Below, in pieces: positions 45,539-54,345 of a stretch of DNA of 64,000 nt. Each line of letters begins with the position of its first letter. Position 1 is the stretch's first letter. The notes under the pieces were generated by a model. That model was not told the DNA's origin and ran no database searches. It worked only from the letters and a program-made list of their open reading frames with translations. The stretch comes from an uncultured Clostridium sp. (GTDB lineage Bacteria > Bacillota > Clostridia > Clostridiales > Clostridiaceae), in contig CAKVLD010000002.1 of the NCBI GenBank assembly GCA_934755305.1, positions 1-64,000 of the forward strand, read 5' to 3'. Position numbers and translations under genes: made by a program.

Positions 45539-46450
45539 CTATCTATCTAATTTTTGAGATTCTTCTATAATTAAATCTATTAATTCTGAATAAGATACAT
45601 TCTTTCCTGCTGCACTTTTAGGGAACAAACTATTCTTAGTCATTCCTGGTAAAGTATTAACTTCTAGAATATAAGGAACTTTATCTTCTGTTATTATCAT
45701 ATCTACTCTAGCATAAGCAGCACATTTTAAAGCTTTAAATGTATCTAAAGCCATTTGTTCAACTTCTTTATGAAGATTTTCTTCTAATTCAATTACAAAC
45801 TCATCTGATCCACCATCTTGATATTTAGCTGTAAAATCGAAAAATTCAAAACCTTCACTTGGCTTAATTGCAACCACTGGGAACATTTCCTTTCCTAAGA
45901 TAGGACAAGTTATTTCTTCACCTTTAATAAACTTTTCTATCATAACTTCTGTATCCCACTTAAAAGCTTCTTCAACACATTTTGCTATTTCCTTTTCTTC
46001 TTTTACCATAAATGTAGCAACACTTGAACCTCCATGAGTTGGCTTAACAAATACAGGATATCCTAATTTTTCAATCTCTTCATAGTTAATTTCATCACCT
46101 TTTCTAATATTAATCCAAGGTGCAGTTCTAACTCCAGCTGCTTTTAAAAGTTGCTTTGTCATATCTTTATCCATACAAGCTGCACTGCTTAAAGGACCAC
46201 ATCCAGAATAAGGAATATCCAAGGTTTGAAGTACTGATTGAACAGTTCCATCTTCTCCAAATTGACCATGAAGAGCTAATAAAGCAAAATCAATACCTTT
46301 TACTTTTTCCATTATATCTATTTTTTTATCTATAACTATAGGTACTACTTCATACTTACTTTTATCTATATTTTCAATTATTGATTTTCCACTTTTTAAA
46401 GAAATTTCTCTTTCTGAAGAAATTCCTCCCATTATAACACCAACCTTCAT
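45539..46450 (-). CDS. ddl: D-alanine--D-alanine ligase
   Basis: The 303-residue ATP-grasp enzyme has VIMGGISSEREISLKSG, ALHGQFGEDG, GGSSVATFMV, CAAYARVDMIITED and EVNTLPGMTKNSLFP. In FDFTAKYQDGGS the AKY tyrosine, replaced by Phe in D-lactate ligases, is kept, so D-Ala-D-Ala is the expected product. The RBS AGGAGGTACCTT is strong. It has no vanH or vanX partner, so it is the housekeeping cell-wall ligase. Confidence 0.95.
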   Translation of the reverse strand: MKVGVIMGGISSEREISLKSGKSIIENIDKSKYEVVPIVIDKKIDIMEKVKGIDFALLALHGQFGEDGTVQSVLQTLDIPYSGCGPLSSAACMDKDMTKQLLKAAGVRTAPWINIRKGDEINYEEIEKLGYPVFVKPTHGGSSVATFMVKEEKEIAKCVEEAFKWDTEVMIEKFIKGEEITCPILGKEMFPVVAIKPSEGFEFFDFTAKYQDGGSDEFVIELEENLHKEVEQMALDTFKALKCAAYARVDMIITEDKVPYILEVNTLPGMTKNSLFPKSAAGKNVSYSELIDLIIEESQKLDR

Positions 46451-46556
46451 AAGGTACCTCCTAAAATAATTATATTAATTTCATCTATATAATTATATTC
46501 TATCTTTTATATTTATTTAAGTACCACAACTCTTATAAAAACAATTACAAGTGGGT

Positions 46557-47198
46557 CTACTTCTTTATCTTTTTTAATTCTTTATAATATTTACAATCAT
46601 TAGCCACAGGACATATGTCGCACTTTGGTTTTCTAGCTATACAACATCTTCTACCATGAAATATCAAAAGATGATGCGTAAGGCTCCACTCTCTTTTTGG
46701 CAGTTCCTTTTGTAATTGTTTTTCCACTTCTAGAACACTATCAGAATCTGCAAGTCCTAATCTATTAGATACCCTAAATACATGAGTATCTACTGCTATT
46801 GATGGTACATTAAAAGCATTAGATAAAACAACATTAGCCGTTTTTCTTCCTGCTCCAGCTAAAGACATAATTTCTTCCATAGTCCTTGGAACTTCACTAT
46901 TAAACTTCTCTTTTAACTGATTACACATCATTATAATATTTTTTGATTTACTTCTGTATAAACCTATTTGCTTTATTCTATCTTCTAGTTCATCATTTTC
47001 TAAAGTTAAGAAAGATTCTAAATCTGGATAATCTCTAAATAAGGTTTCAGTTACTTCGTTAACTTTCTTATCGGTAGTTTGAGCAGATAAAATAGTAGCT
47101 ACTAATAATTGAAAAGGTGTTTCATAATTCAGCTCACATTTTGCATCTGGATAAGTTTCTTTCAATATATCTAAAATTCTTTTTGTCCTTTGTTTCAT
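46557..47198 (-). CDS. nth: Endonuclease III
   Basis: The 213-residue base-excision glycosylase/AP lyase has the helix-hairpin-helix (MSLAGAGRKTANVV), the catalytic Lys in SAQTTDKKVNE and the Asp in VDTHVFRVSNR. The 4Fe-4S motif C-x6-C-x2-C-x5-C (CIARKPKCDICPVANDC) is complete. It removes oxidised pyrimidines. The ATG follows AGAGGTGAATTC. It is 13 bases downstream of plsC, so they are probably cotranscribed. Confidence 0.96.
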   Translation of the reverse strand: MKQRTKRILDILKETYPDAKCELNYETPFQLLVATILSAQTTDKKVNEVTETLFRDYPDLESFLTLENDELEDRIKQIGLYRSKSKNIIMMCNQLKEKFNSEVPRTMEEIMSLAGAGRKTANVVLSNAFNVPSIAVDTHVFRVSNRLGLADSDSVLEVEKQLQKELPKREWSLTHHLLIFHGRRCCIARKPKCDICPVANDCKYYKELKKIKK

Positions 47199-47210
47199 AG
47201 GAATTCACCT

Positions 47211-47915
47211 CTATTTATATATACCTCTATAACCCTCAGGTAATAGATTGGCAATTGACTTCATCATTTTAGTTAAACATCTATCTTCATATTCATGTTT
47301 ATCTTCATCTTTTTCTCTTTTATCTAAAAGTACAGGATCACCAAACTTGATAGTTACATCTGAATGTTGCCAATTTTCACTTCCCATATCTCCTGATTCT
47401 GCTATAGGCAATAATTTTTCAGTTCCACTCATTCCTATTGGTATTACAGTTGCTTTTGTAAGTCTTGCAAGTAATAGTATTCCCTTTTTTCCCTCTATCA
47501 TTTCACCTGTTCTACTTCTTGTGCCTTCTGGGAAGATTACTAAGTTCTCTCCTCCCTTAACAGTCTTCACCATGTTAGTTATTGCTTCTTTATCTGCAGT
47601 ATTTGGTTTTATGGGTATAGTTCTAACTATAAGAGTTCCAAGTCTAGTTATAAAATCTCCTTCTAACTTTACCCCTGCTACAAAATATGGATTAAAATCT
47701 TCCCTTAATATTTCATTTAATACTAGCCCATCTGAATTGCTTAAATGATTGCATATAAAAATTATAGGACCTTTGATTTCTTTTAGTTTTTCATAACCTT
47801 CAATTTTTAAATTAGCGTATTTTTTTACATATCCCCTCATTTTTACTTGTGCAAATTTAATAACTAAGCTTTCAGGCATTACTTTTAATACCTTAACTAC
47901 TAACGGAGATAACAT
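47211..47915 (-). CDS. plsC: 1-acyl-sn-glycerol-3-phosphate acyltransferase
   Basis: The 234-residue protein has the acyltransferase motifs NHLSNSDGLVL (H-x4-D) near 66 and FPEGTRSRTG near 137, plus GTLIVRTIPIKP and ATVIPIGMSG. It makes phosphatidic acid at the membrane face. The ATG at 47915 lies nine bases after AGGTG. A GTG four codons earlier is in frame but overlaps the RBS. Later genes in the window (pssA, a lipid kinase) belong to the same pathway. Confidence 0.9.
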   Translation of the reverse strand: MLSPLVVKVLKVMPESLVIKFAQVKMRGYVKKYANLKIEGYEKLKEIKGPIIFICNHLSNSDGLVLNEILREDFNPYFVAGVKLEGDFITRLGTLIVRTIPIKPNTADKEAITNMVKTVKGGENLVIFPEGTRSRTGEMIEGKKGILLLARLTKATVIPIGMSGTEKLLPIAESGDMGSENWQHSDVTIKFGDPVLLDKREKDEDKHEYEDRCLTKMMKSIANLLPEGYRGIYK

Positions 47916-48031
47916 TTTTTTTAACACCTACCTTTTCCGAATTTTAAACTATTAATATTATATTCCACTTCATCTTAAAAGTCTACGTATCTACTTTTTT
48001 GTAAATATAGAAAATAGTGTAACAAAAAAAA

Positions 48032-48070
48032 CTGTAGCAAAAGCTTTCTAAATCCCAGCTTTTGCTACAG
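48032..48070 (-). terminator. cysE terminator
   Basis: CTGTAGCAAAAGCT and AGCTTTTGCTACAG form a perfect 14-bp stem with an 11-nt loop just after the cysE stop, with a T-run beyond. Confidence 0.85.
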
Positions 48071-48073
48071 ATT

Positions 48074-48652
48074 TTATATAATCATATCATTGTATATTTT
48101 TTGTTTTTTTCCTTCTAATTCTATTACTTCTATATCACTTCTTCTAATAATGTTCTTAGCAGCAGTTCCAACTGCTGTAGCACTAGATGGTACATTTTTT
48201 AACACTACTGAATTTGCACCTATTTTTGCTCCATCTCCTACAAATATTGGGCCTAAAACCTTAGCTCCTGTCCCAATAACCACATTATTTCCTATAGTTG
48301 GGTGCCTTTTCCCCTTATCTTTTCCTGTTCCACCTAATGTTACCCCATGATATATAGTAACATTATCTCCAATCTCTGCTGTCTCTCCTATTACAACTCC
48401 CATACCATGATCAATAAATAATCCTTTTCCTATCTTTGCACCTGGATGTATCTCAATTCCAGTAAAAAATCTTGATATTTGGGAACATAATCTAGCTAAA
48501 AAGAATAATTTATGCTCGTATAAAAAGTGAGAAATTCTATAAGCTATTAACGCATGAATAGATGGATATAATAGAAATACTTCAACCTTACTCCTTGCTG
48601 CTGGATCGTCTGCTAAGACTCTATTTATGTCATAGATTAAATTCTTAAACAA
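48074..48652 (-). CDS. cysE: Serine O-acetyltransferase
   Basis: The 192-residue protein has an N-terminal helical part (ADDPAARSKVEVFLLYPSIH) and a left-handed beta-helix with hexapeptide repeats (IEIHPGAKIGKGLFIDHGMG, VVIGETAEIGDNVTIYHGVT, IGNNVVIGTGAKVLGPI). The catalytic His/Asp are in FIDHGMGVVIGE. It makes O-acetylserine for CysK. The start is TTG after AAAGGAG. It is 29 bases after cysK, under the T-box leader. Confidence 0.95.
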   Translation of the reverse strand: MFKNLIYDINRVLADDPAARSKVEVFLLYPSIHALIAYRISHFLYEHKLFFLARLCSQISRFFTGIEIHPGAKIGKGLFIDHGMGVVIGETAEIGDNVTIYHGVTLGGTGKDKGKRHPTIGNNVVIGTGAKVLGPIFVGDGAKIGANSVVLKNVPSSATAVGTAAKNIIRRSDIEVIELEGKKQKIYNDMII

Positions 48653-48681
48653 ATTCTACAACTCCTTTGTTTTTAATAACT

Positions 48682-49593
48682 TTAATCATATATTCCCATA
48701 GAGATATACTTTTCTCCACCATCTGGAGCTACTGCTAATACCTTCTTTCCAGTTCCTAATTTTTTAGCAATTTCTATTGCTGCATATATTGCCGCTCCTG
48801 ATGAAATACCTACTAATATTCCTTCTTTTTCTGCAAATTCCTTTGCTGTCTTTATTGCATTACTATCTGAAACCTTGACTATCTCATCTACATATTTACC
48901 TTCATAAACACCAGGTATAAATCCTGCACCTATACCTTGTATCTTATGAGCACCTGGATTTCCTCCACTTAATACTGCTGATGATTCTGGCTCAACTGCT
49001 ACTGATTTTATTGTTGGTATTTTTTCTTTTAACTTTTTAGAAACACCTGTAATAGTTCCACCACTACCAACTCCTGCTACTATATAGTCTAAGTCATTTA
49101 TATCTTCATATATTTCTTCTGCTGTAGTTTCATAGTGCTTTAATGAATTTGCAACATTCTCAAATTGTTGTGGTATAAAGTATCCTTCTTTTCCGTCATA
49201 TTCAAGTGCTTTTTCTATAGCTCCCTTCATACCTTTAGTACCATCTGTTAATATAAGTTCTGCACCATAAGCCTTAATTAAATCTCTTCTTTCTTTGCTC
49301 ATTGTTTCAGGCATTACTATAATAACTTTATATCCTTTTAATCTTCCCACTAAAGCTAATCCTATACCTGTATTTCCACTAGTTGGTTCTACTATAGTTG
49401 TTCCTTCTTTTAATAATCCATCTTTTTCAGCTTTTTCTATCATTCCAAGAGCAGCTCTATCCTTTACACTTCCACCTGGATTACCTTTTTCCAATTTCAC
49501 ATAAACTTCTGCTGAATCCTTTCCAACTAAATTACTATTAACCTTTAATATTGGTGTTCTCCCTATTAATTCCAACGCATTATTATATATCAT
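48682..49593 (-). CDS. cysK: Cysteine synthase A
   Basis: The 303-residue PLP enzyme has ELIGRTPILKVNSN, the Schiff-base Lys in GGSVKDRAALGMIEKA, the substrate loop PTSGNTGIGLALVG, the phosphate loop GVGSGGTITG and GISSGAAIYAA. It makes cysteine from O-acetylserine and sulfide. I chose the ATG at 49593 after AAGGAGGAG; the frame stays open further upstream only because it runs through the T-box leader. It heads the cysK-cysE operon. Confidence 0.96.
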   Translation of the reverse strand: MIYNNALELIGRTPILKVNSNLVGKDSAEVYVKLEKGNPGGSVKDRAALGMIEKAEKDGLLKEGTTIVEPTSGNTGIGLALVGRLKGYKVIIVMPETMSKERRDLIKAYGAELILTDGTKGMKGAIEKALEYDGKEGYFIPQQFENVANSLKHYETTAEEIYEDINDLDYIVAGVGSGGTITGVSKKLKEKIPTIKSVAVEPESSAVLSGGNPGAHKIQGIGAGFIPGVYEGKYVDEIVKVSDSNAIKTAKEFAEKEGILVGISSGAAIYAAIEIAKKLGTGKKVLAVAPDGGEKYISMGIYD

Positions 49594-49640
49594 TTTACAC
49601 TCCTCCTTAAAATTTAAATCAAAAATTAGTAATAAGAAAT

Positions 49641-49885
49641 AAAAAACTCCGACTCTATATAAAAATAGAGACGAAGTAAACATCCGTGGTTCCACTCTAA
49701 TTGAATTTAACAATAAATTCCACTTTGCAAAGTACATTAAAATACCTTTCCACTATAACGGGTGATCCCGGAAAATCCTACTTTAGTTCAGATCTCAACT
49801 CCAAAGGGCACTTCACATATAATTTAGATAAAAAGCTCTCACCTATGCTTTTCTCTCTGGGATCCTTATTAAATGCTACTTTTCT
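49641..49885 (-). promoter_or_regulatory. Cys T-box riboswitch (leader of cysK-cysE)
   Basis: The conserved T-box TAGAGTGGAACCACGG lies at 49684-49699. After it a 13-bp terminator stem (ACTTCGTCTCTAT with AUAGAG-CGGAGT, one mismatch) and a six-T run end at 49641. In stem I, GGTGAGAGC and AGAGAG fit the family, and GAAGTGCCC supplies a TGC specifier at 49808-49810, the Cys codon. Uncharged tRNA-Cys would favour read-through. The 5' limit is an estimate. Confidence 0.88.
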
Positions 49886-49930
49886 TTTTCTTAGTTTTTA
49901 ATTCTGAGTATTTTTGTATCCTTTAAATTT

Positions 49931-49959
49931 ATCTTATACCTATATCCTAAAATTGTCAA
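49931..49959 (-). promoter_or_regulatory. cysK promoter
   Basis: A perfect TTGACA -35 (49954-49959) and a TAAGAT -10 (49931-49936) are 17 bases apart, placing transcription start near 49924, about 40 bases before the T-box structure. Confidence 0.75.
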
Positions 49960-49986
49960 CTTTTTTAATTTAATTTATTCTTATTT

Positions 49987-51255
49987 TTATATACTTGTTC
50001 CCTTTTTATTTTTCTTTTTCCATAATGGGTATAAAGCCTCATCTATAATATCATGTATTTGCACTATACCAACTAGTCTGTCTTCTTCATCAACTACTGC
50101 AGTAGATAATAAATCATATTTCGCAGCTTGTTCTATTGCTTCTTCAATTGGAGCATCATGCCTTACTGTAGTTATGTTTTCTTCCATTATATCTTTAAGT
50201 TTAACAGATGCATCTTTTAATAATAAATCTTTTAGTATTACAAGCCCTTCTATTTTATCCTCTTCGTTTGTTACATAGATATAATACATAACATCTTCAT
50301 CAGGATCCATTTCCTTCAATATATCTATAGTTTCTCCAACAGTTACATTTAACCCAAAAGAAATAAAATCTTTAGACATCATACTACCAACAGTTTCATC
50401 TTCATATTTTAATAATTCTTTTACTTCTTCTGCATCATCTTTCTCTAAGTTAAAAAGAACTTTATCTCTTTCTTCTCCCTCTAACTCATCTAACAAGTCA
50501 ACAATTTCATCATTATCCATATTTTCTAGAAGCTCAACTGTTTTAGTAACTGAAAGATTCTTAATAATACTACCTCTATATTCATCCTCTATCTCTTCAA
50601 AAGTATCAGCTGCTAAGTCTTCATCTAAAGCTTCAAATACTTTTTTTCTTGATTTATCATCAAGGTCTTCTAATATATCTGCAAGATCCGCTGGATGAAG
50701 TGTTGATAACTTTTTGTATGGCACAGATAATTGTAGATTATTATTAATCATTTCAACAGATTCAACATCATCCCACATTAAAACTTTATCATCATATTCC
50801 TTACCAATAACTTTATAGAAAAGTTTTCCAATCCTCGGTATGCCCATTCTTCTAAATCTGGCTGCAGCACCAGTTTCTACTGCTACTACTCTATATTCTC
50901 CAGCTATTTCTGCAATTCTTAAATCATTAACTCTTACAACTTGTTTACCGTTTATATCCACTATTTTTTTATCTAATAAATTTTGCGATAAAAGATATGA
51001 ATAAGTTCTCGGTAATATCTCTCTACTTCCTATAGTCTTTATTACAACTTTATCACCATCTTCATAGAAATTAATATTTCTAAATTCATAATGAAAAGTT
51101 ACACCTTCTTTTTTTAACTTATATCCTATAACTCTTGGATATCCTTCATCTGTGGTAACATAGATATCTCTTAATTCTCCAATATTATCATTAAACTCAT
51201 CATATATCTTGTTACCTAAAATTTGAGTGTATAAAAAAACTACTAATCTTTTCAT
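49987..51255 (-). CDS. PRC-barrel/MgtE_N/CBS protein without membrane domain
   Basis: The 422-residue protein is soluble. Residues 10-170 look like PRC-barrel-type beta domains (GELRDIYVTTDEGYPRVIGY, VRVNDLRIAEIAGEYRVVAV). Residues 190-290 are a MgtE N-domain (LHPADLADILEDLDDKSRKK, NMDNDEIVDLLDELEGEERD). Residues 300-420 hold two CBS domains (VGSMMSKDFISF, LKDIMEENITTVRHDAPIEE). The MgtE channel domain is absent. In relatives the partner gene is often an Nramp metal carrier, but none is here. It may sense Mg2+ or Mn2+. I chose the ATG at 51255 (GGGAGGAGCATATC ahead). Confidence 0.8.
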   Translation of the reverse strand: MKRLVVFLYTQILGNKIYDEFNDNIGELRDIYVTTDEGYPRVIGYKLKKEGVTFHYEFRNINFYEDGDKVVIKTIGSREILPRTYSYLLSQNLLDKKIVDINGKQVVRVNDLRIAEIAGEYRVVAVETGAAARFRRMGIPRIGKLFYKVIGKEYDDKVLMWDDVESVEMINNNLQLSVPYKKLSTLHPADLADILEDLDDKSRKKVFEALDEDLAADTFEEIEDEYRGSIIKNLSVTKTVELLENMDNDEIVDLLDELEGEERDKVLFNLEKDDAEEVKELLKYEDETVGSMMSKDFISFGLNVTVGETIDILKEMDPDEDVMYYIYVTNEEDKIEGLVILKDLLLKDASVKLKDIMEENITTVRHDAPIEEAIEQAAKYDLLSTAVVDEEDRLVGIVQIHDIIDEALYPLWKKKNKKGTSI

Positions 51256-51321
51256 GATATGCTCCTCCCTTTTTCTTTGAAGGAAACTCATAGTTCTTCT
51301 ATAACTAATGTATGATTCCTC

Positions 51322-51428
51322 CTAAGAAATTGTGCTATTCGGTTTTGGCTTCAACTTATTATGAGGTCCTTCATCCATTATTTACACCACCCTTTTTTAT
51401 TCATAAAATTAGCAGACCTTTAGTCTGC
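51322..51428 (-). promoter_or_regulatory. Leader with hairpin and 18-codon ORF before the CBS gene
   Basis: Minus-strand leader RNA first forms a hairpin from GCAGAC and GTCTGC (51412-51428). After GGGTGGTG an 18-codon frame at 51322-51378 reads MDEGPHNKLKPKPNSTIS and stops inside TTAGGAGG, some 65 bases before the CBS gene ATG. The RBS and the Pro/Lys-rich peptide suggest a translated leader. The rest of the 51256-51596 gap shows no gene. Confidence 0.4.
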
Positions 51429-51596
51429 CCCCCAGTTTATCTAAATACTATTATAGTACATATAAAGAAAAAGGCAATAATAAAGTATTTAAACAACTTA
51501 TCTGTTCTCCTACTTTCTCCATTTGAATATAGTTCTTTTGTATGATAATATTAAATGAAACTTTCAGAATAAATTTATGAAAATGGGAGTATAAAT

Positions 51597-53549
51597 ATGA
51601 AATTAGCTAAAGATTTTTTACCTATAAGTAAAGAAGATATGAAAAAACGTAATATAGATCAACTTGATTTTATAATAGTTACTGGAGATGCATATGTAGA
51701 TCATCCATCTTTTGGTACAGCTATTATAGGAAGAACTTTAGAATCACAAGGTTTTACAGTAGGAATAATAGCACAACCTAACTGGCATGATACTGAAGAT
51801 TTTAAAAGACTTGGAACACCTAAATATGCATTCTTAGTTAACTCTGGAAATATAGATTCTATGGTTAACCATTATACTGCTGCCAAAAGAAAAAGACACG
51901 ATGATCTTTATTCTCCAGGGGGTAAGGGTGGCTACAGACCTGATAGAGCAGTTATAGTTTATTGTAATAGAATAAGAGAAGCTTTTAAGGATACTCCTAT
52001 ATTAATAGGTGGTATAGAAGCAAGTCTTAGAAGGTTTGCCCATTATGATTATTGGTCCAATAAAGTTAGAAGAAGTATTCTTTTAGACTCTAAAGCAGAC
52101 CTTTTAATGTATGGTATGGGGGAAAAAACAATAATCCAAATTGCTGAATTATTTAAATATGGTGGTAAAATATCCAGTATGACTTCTATTAAAGGTACTT
52201 GTTATGTAACTAAAGATATAAGTGATTTAGATAAATATTTAGTTTGTCCTTCTTATGAAGAAGTAGTAGAAAGTAAGGAAGCTTATAATGAAGCATATAA
52301 GCTTCAATACTATGAACAAGATAATATAAGAGGTAAAGGATTAATTCAAAAACATGGTGATAGATATTTAGTTCAGAATCCACCTCAAGATGCACTTACT
52401 AATGAGGAAATGGACTTTACATATGATTTACCTTTTACTAGAACTTATCATCCTATATATGAAGCTGATGGAGGAATTCCTGCTATTAGAGAAGTTAAGT
52501 TCTCAATAACTAGTCACAGAGGATGTTATGGTTCTTGTTCTTTCTGTGCATTAACTTTCCATCAAGGAAGAGTTATTCAAACTAGAAATGCTGATTCTGT
52601 CGTAGATGAAGCTAGATTATTAACAACTTTACCTGATTTTAAAGGATATATTCATGATGTTGGTGGTCCTACTGCTAACTTCAGACATAGAGCTTGTAAA
52701 ATCCAACTAAAAAATGGGACTTGTAGAAACAAGCAATGTATGTTCCCTAAACCTTGTAAAAATCTAATTATAGATCATACTGAATATCTTTCAGTTTTAA
52801 GAAGAGTTAGATCTATAAAAGGTGTAAAGAAAGTATTTGTTCGTTCTGGTATTAGATATGATTATCTTATTCATGATAAAAATGATTCTTTCTTTAAAGA
52901 ATTATGTGAACACCATATAAGTGGTCAGCTTAAAGTTGCACCAGAACATGTTACTCCTAAAGTTTTAGCTCAAATGGGTAAACCTACAAGGGAAGTATAC
53001 GATAAATTTGTAAATAAATATTTTGATATAAATAAAAAAATAAATAAGAAACAATTCTTAGTTCCTTATTTAATGTCATCCCATCCAGGATCAGATTTAG
53101 ATGCAGCTATTGAACTAGCTCAATATGTAAAAAGCATGGGATATACACCTGAACAAGTTCAAGATTTCTACCCTACACCAGGTAGTTTATCTACAACTAT
53201 TTATTATACAGGAGTAAATCCACTAACTGGTGAAAAAGTTTATACACCTAAAACTCAAGAAGAAAAAGATATGCAAAGGGCTTTAATACAATTTGCTGTT
53301 CCTAAAAACTATGAAAAAGTTAAAAAAGCCTTAATTAAAGCTCATAGAGAAGATTTAATAGGTAACAGAAAAGATTGCTTAATACCAGCTAATCCTGGTA
53401 AACTTAGAAATAATACTAAATCTAAAAAATCTTCATCTAATAAAAATAATACCTCATTTAAAGGTAATAAAAGTGAGTCTAACGAAAATACTAAAAATAC
53501 TAGAAGAAGATCTAGTCATAGTAAAAATTCAAGAGCTAAGAGACATTAA
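51597..53549 (+). CDS. YgiQ-family radical SAM protein
   Basis: The 650-residue protein has an N-terminal cobalamin-like fold (IIVTGDAYVDHPSFGTAIIG), the radical SAM motif GCYGSCSFCALTFHQG near 310 (C-x3-C-x2-C), and LKVAPEHVTPKVLAQMGKP and DFYPTPGSLSTTIYYTGVNP. The last 50 residues are a basic, Ser/Asn-rich tail. Family function is not settled. It is the only plus-strand housekeeping gene in this stretch and stands alone. The RBS is GGGAGTATAA. Confidence 0.93.
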   Translation: MKLAKDFLPISKEDMKKRNIDQLDFIIVTGDAYVDHPSFGTAIIGRTLESQGFTVGIIAQPNWHDTEDFKRLGTPKYAFLVNSGNIDSMVNHYTAAKRKRHDDLYSPGGKGGYRPDRAVIVYCNRIREAFKDTPILIGGIEASLRRFAHYDYWSNKVRRSILLDSKADLLMYGMGEKTIIQIAELFKYGGKISSMTSIKGTCYVTKDISDLDKYLVCPSYEEVVESKEAYNEAYKLQYYEQDNIRGKGLIQKHGDRYLVQNPPQDALTNEEMDFTYDLPFTRTYHPIYEADGGIPAIREVKFSITSHRGCYGSCSFCALTFHQGRVIQTRNADSVVDEARLLTTLPDFKGYIHDVGGPTANFRHRACKIQLKNGTCRNKQCMFPKPCKNLIIDHTEYLSVLRRVRSIKGVKKVFVRSGIRYDYLIHDKNDSFFKELCEHHISGQLKVAPEHVTPKVLAQMGKPTREVYDKFVNKYFDINKKINKKQFLVPYLMSSHPGSDLDAAIELAQYVKSMGYTPEQVQDFYPTPGSLSTTIYYTGVNPLTGEKVYTPKTQEEKDMQRALIQFAVPKNYEKVKKALIKAHREDLIGNRKDCLIPANPGKLRNNTKSKKSSSNKNNTSFKGNKSESNENTKNTRRRSSHSKNSRAKRH

Positions 53550-53584
53550 TATAATTTATACTAGCATGTGCTTTTTTTAATTTT

Positions 53585-53616
53585 AAGAGCTGTAGCAAAT
53601 GCCACAGCTCTTTTTT
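53585..53616 (+). terminator. ygiQ terminator
   Basis: AAGAGCTGTAGC and GCCACAGCTCTT form a stem with one mismatch around AAAT and are followed by a run of T. Confidence 0.8.
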
Positions 53617-53646
53617 AAGTTAAATATATCTAAAAAACACTATTAC

Positions 53647-54291
53647 TTAACTTTTTTTAAAAGTATTTATAGCCAAATTAATTATTATTATAAATATTGC
53701 ATCTCCTATTAATGGATAAGGGAATACTCTAATACCACCTACATATATAATATTTTCTACTATAACTATGCTAAGTCCAACTATTAAATATACCATCCCA
53801 ATTTTGTTACTATTTGGTTTTCCAAAAAAGTATACACAAAATAATAATAATACTCCTAAAATAATTAATGATATTAAATACATCAATACTTCATTTTCTA
53901 AGCTTACAACATATCCAAAATCAGGATTTAATATCACTTTCCCTTTTATAATGTTCATAGCAGCTAAATATACTAGCGAAAGTATTATTGCTACTATATA
54001 ATCTATACTAAAACTTAATGTATCCCATCTTAAATATACATAAGATAAAGCTAATACCATAAGAGGAATTGCTAAATGATTTAAAAACAATATTGTTTTT
54101 AGAAAATAAGCTAAATTAGGATTCCTTATAACACATATAAAAAATAATGCTATATATCTACATATTAACAAGCTACTTACTATAGTCATATATATTCTTA
54201 TTTTTTTAGGAGATAACATTAAGTTTTTTTGTATTAATAACATAAGCAAAAAAATAATAAGTAACAAAAAAATGTAATAGGCTAAAATCAC
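53647..54291 (-). CDS. Integral membrane protein, unknown
   Basis: The 214-residue protein has about seven membrane segments (ILAYYIFLLLIIFLLMLLI at the start; YLISLIILGVLLLFCVYFFG near 140; LIGDAIFIIIINLAINTF at the end). A Pro-Asn-rich loop (GKPNSNKIG) lies between segments five and six. The GTG start lies eleven bases after GGAGGG. I recognise no family motif. It is followed upstream by the lipid kinase gene, and they may be cotranscribed. Confidence 0.65.
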   Translation of the reverse strand: MILAYYIFLLLIIFLLMLLIQKNLMLSPKKIRIYMTIVSSLLICRYIALFFICVIRNPNLAYFLKTILFLNHLAIPLMVLALSYVYLRWDTLSFSIDYIVAIILSLVYLAAMNIIKGKVILNPDFGYVVSLENEVLMYLISLIILGVLLLFCVYFFGKPNSNKIGMVYLIVGLSIVIVENIIYVGGIRVFPYPLIGDAIFIIIINLAINTFKKS

Positions 54292-54345
54292 GCTCTAAAG
54301 CCCTCCTAACATAATTACTGTTACTTATTATTATTAATTTAAAAT

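Noticed and set aside
40573..46450. Vancomycin resistance cluster (VanW, VanRS, Ddl together)
   Set aside because: No vanH, vanX or D-lactate-type ligase; the ligase keeps the AKY tyrosine of D-Ala-D-Ala enzymes, and VanW domains are common in clostridia.
47248..47748. Long open frame antisense to plsC
   Set aside because: No RBS, Ser/Pro-rich product typical of antisense frames, and the sense strand encodes a full acyltransferase.
49593..49737. 48-residue N-terminal extension of CysK
   Set aside because: The extra codons are the T-box and terminator of the leader RNA; the family start has a strong RBS at 49593.
51256..51596. M-box magnesium riboswitch before the MgtE_N/CBS gene
   Set aside because: The conserved GGUGAGGCUCCU and GCUGCUGCCC blocks are missing.
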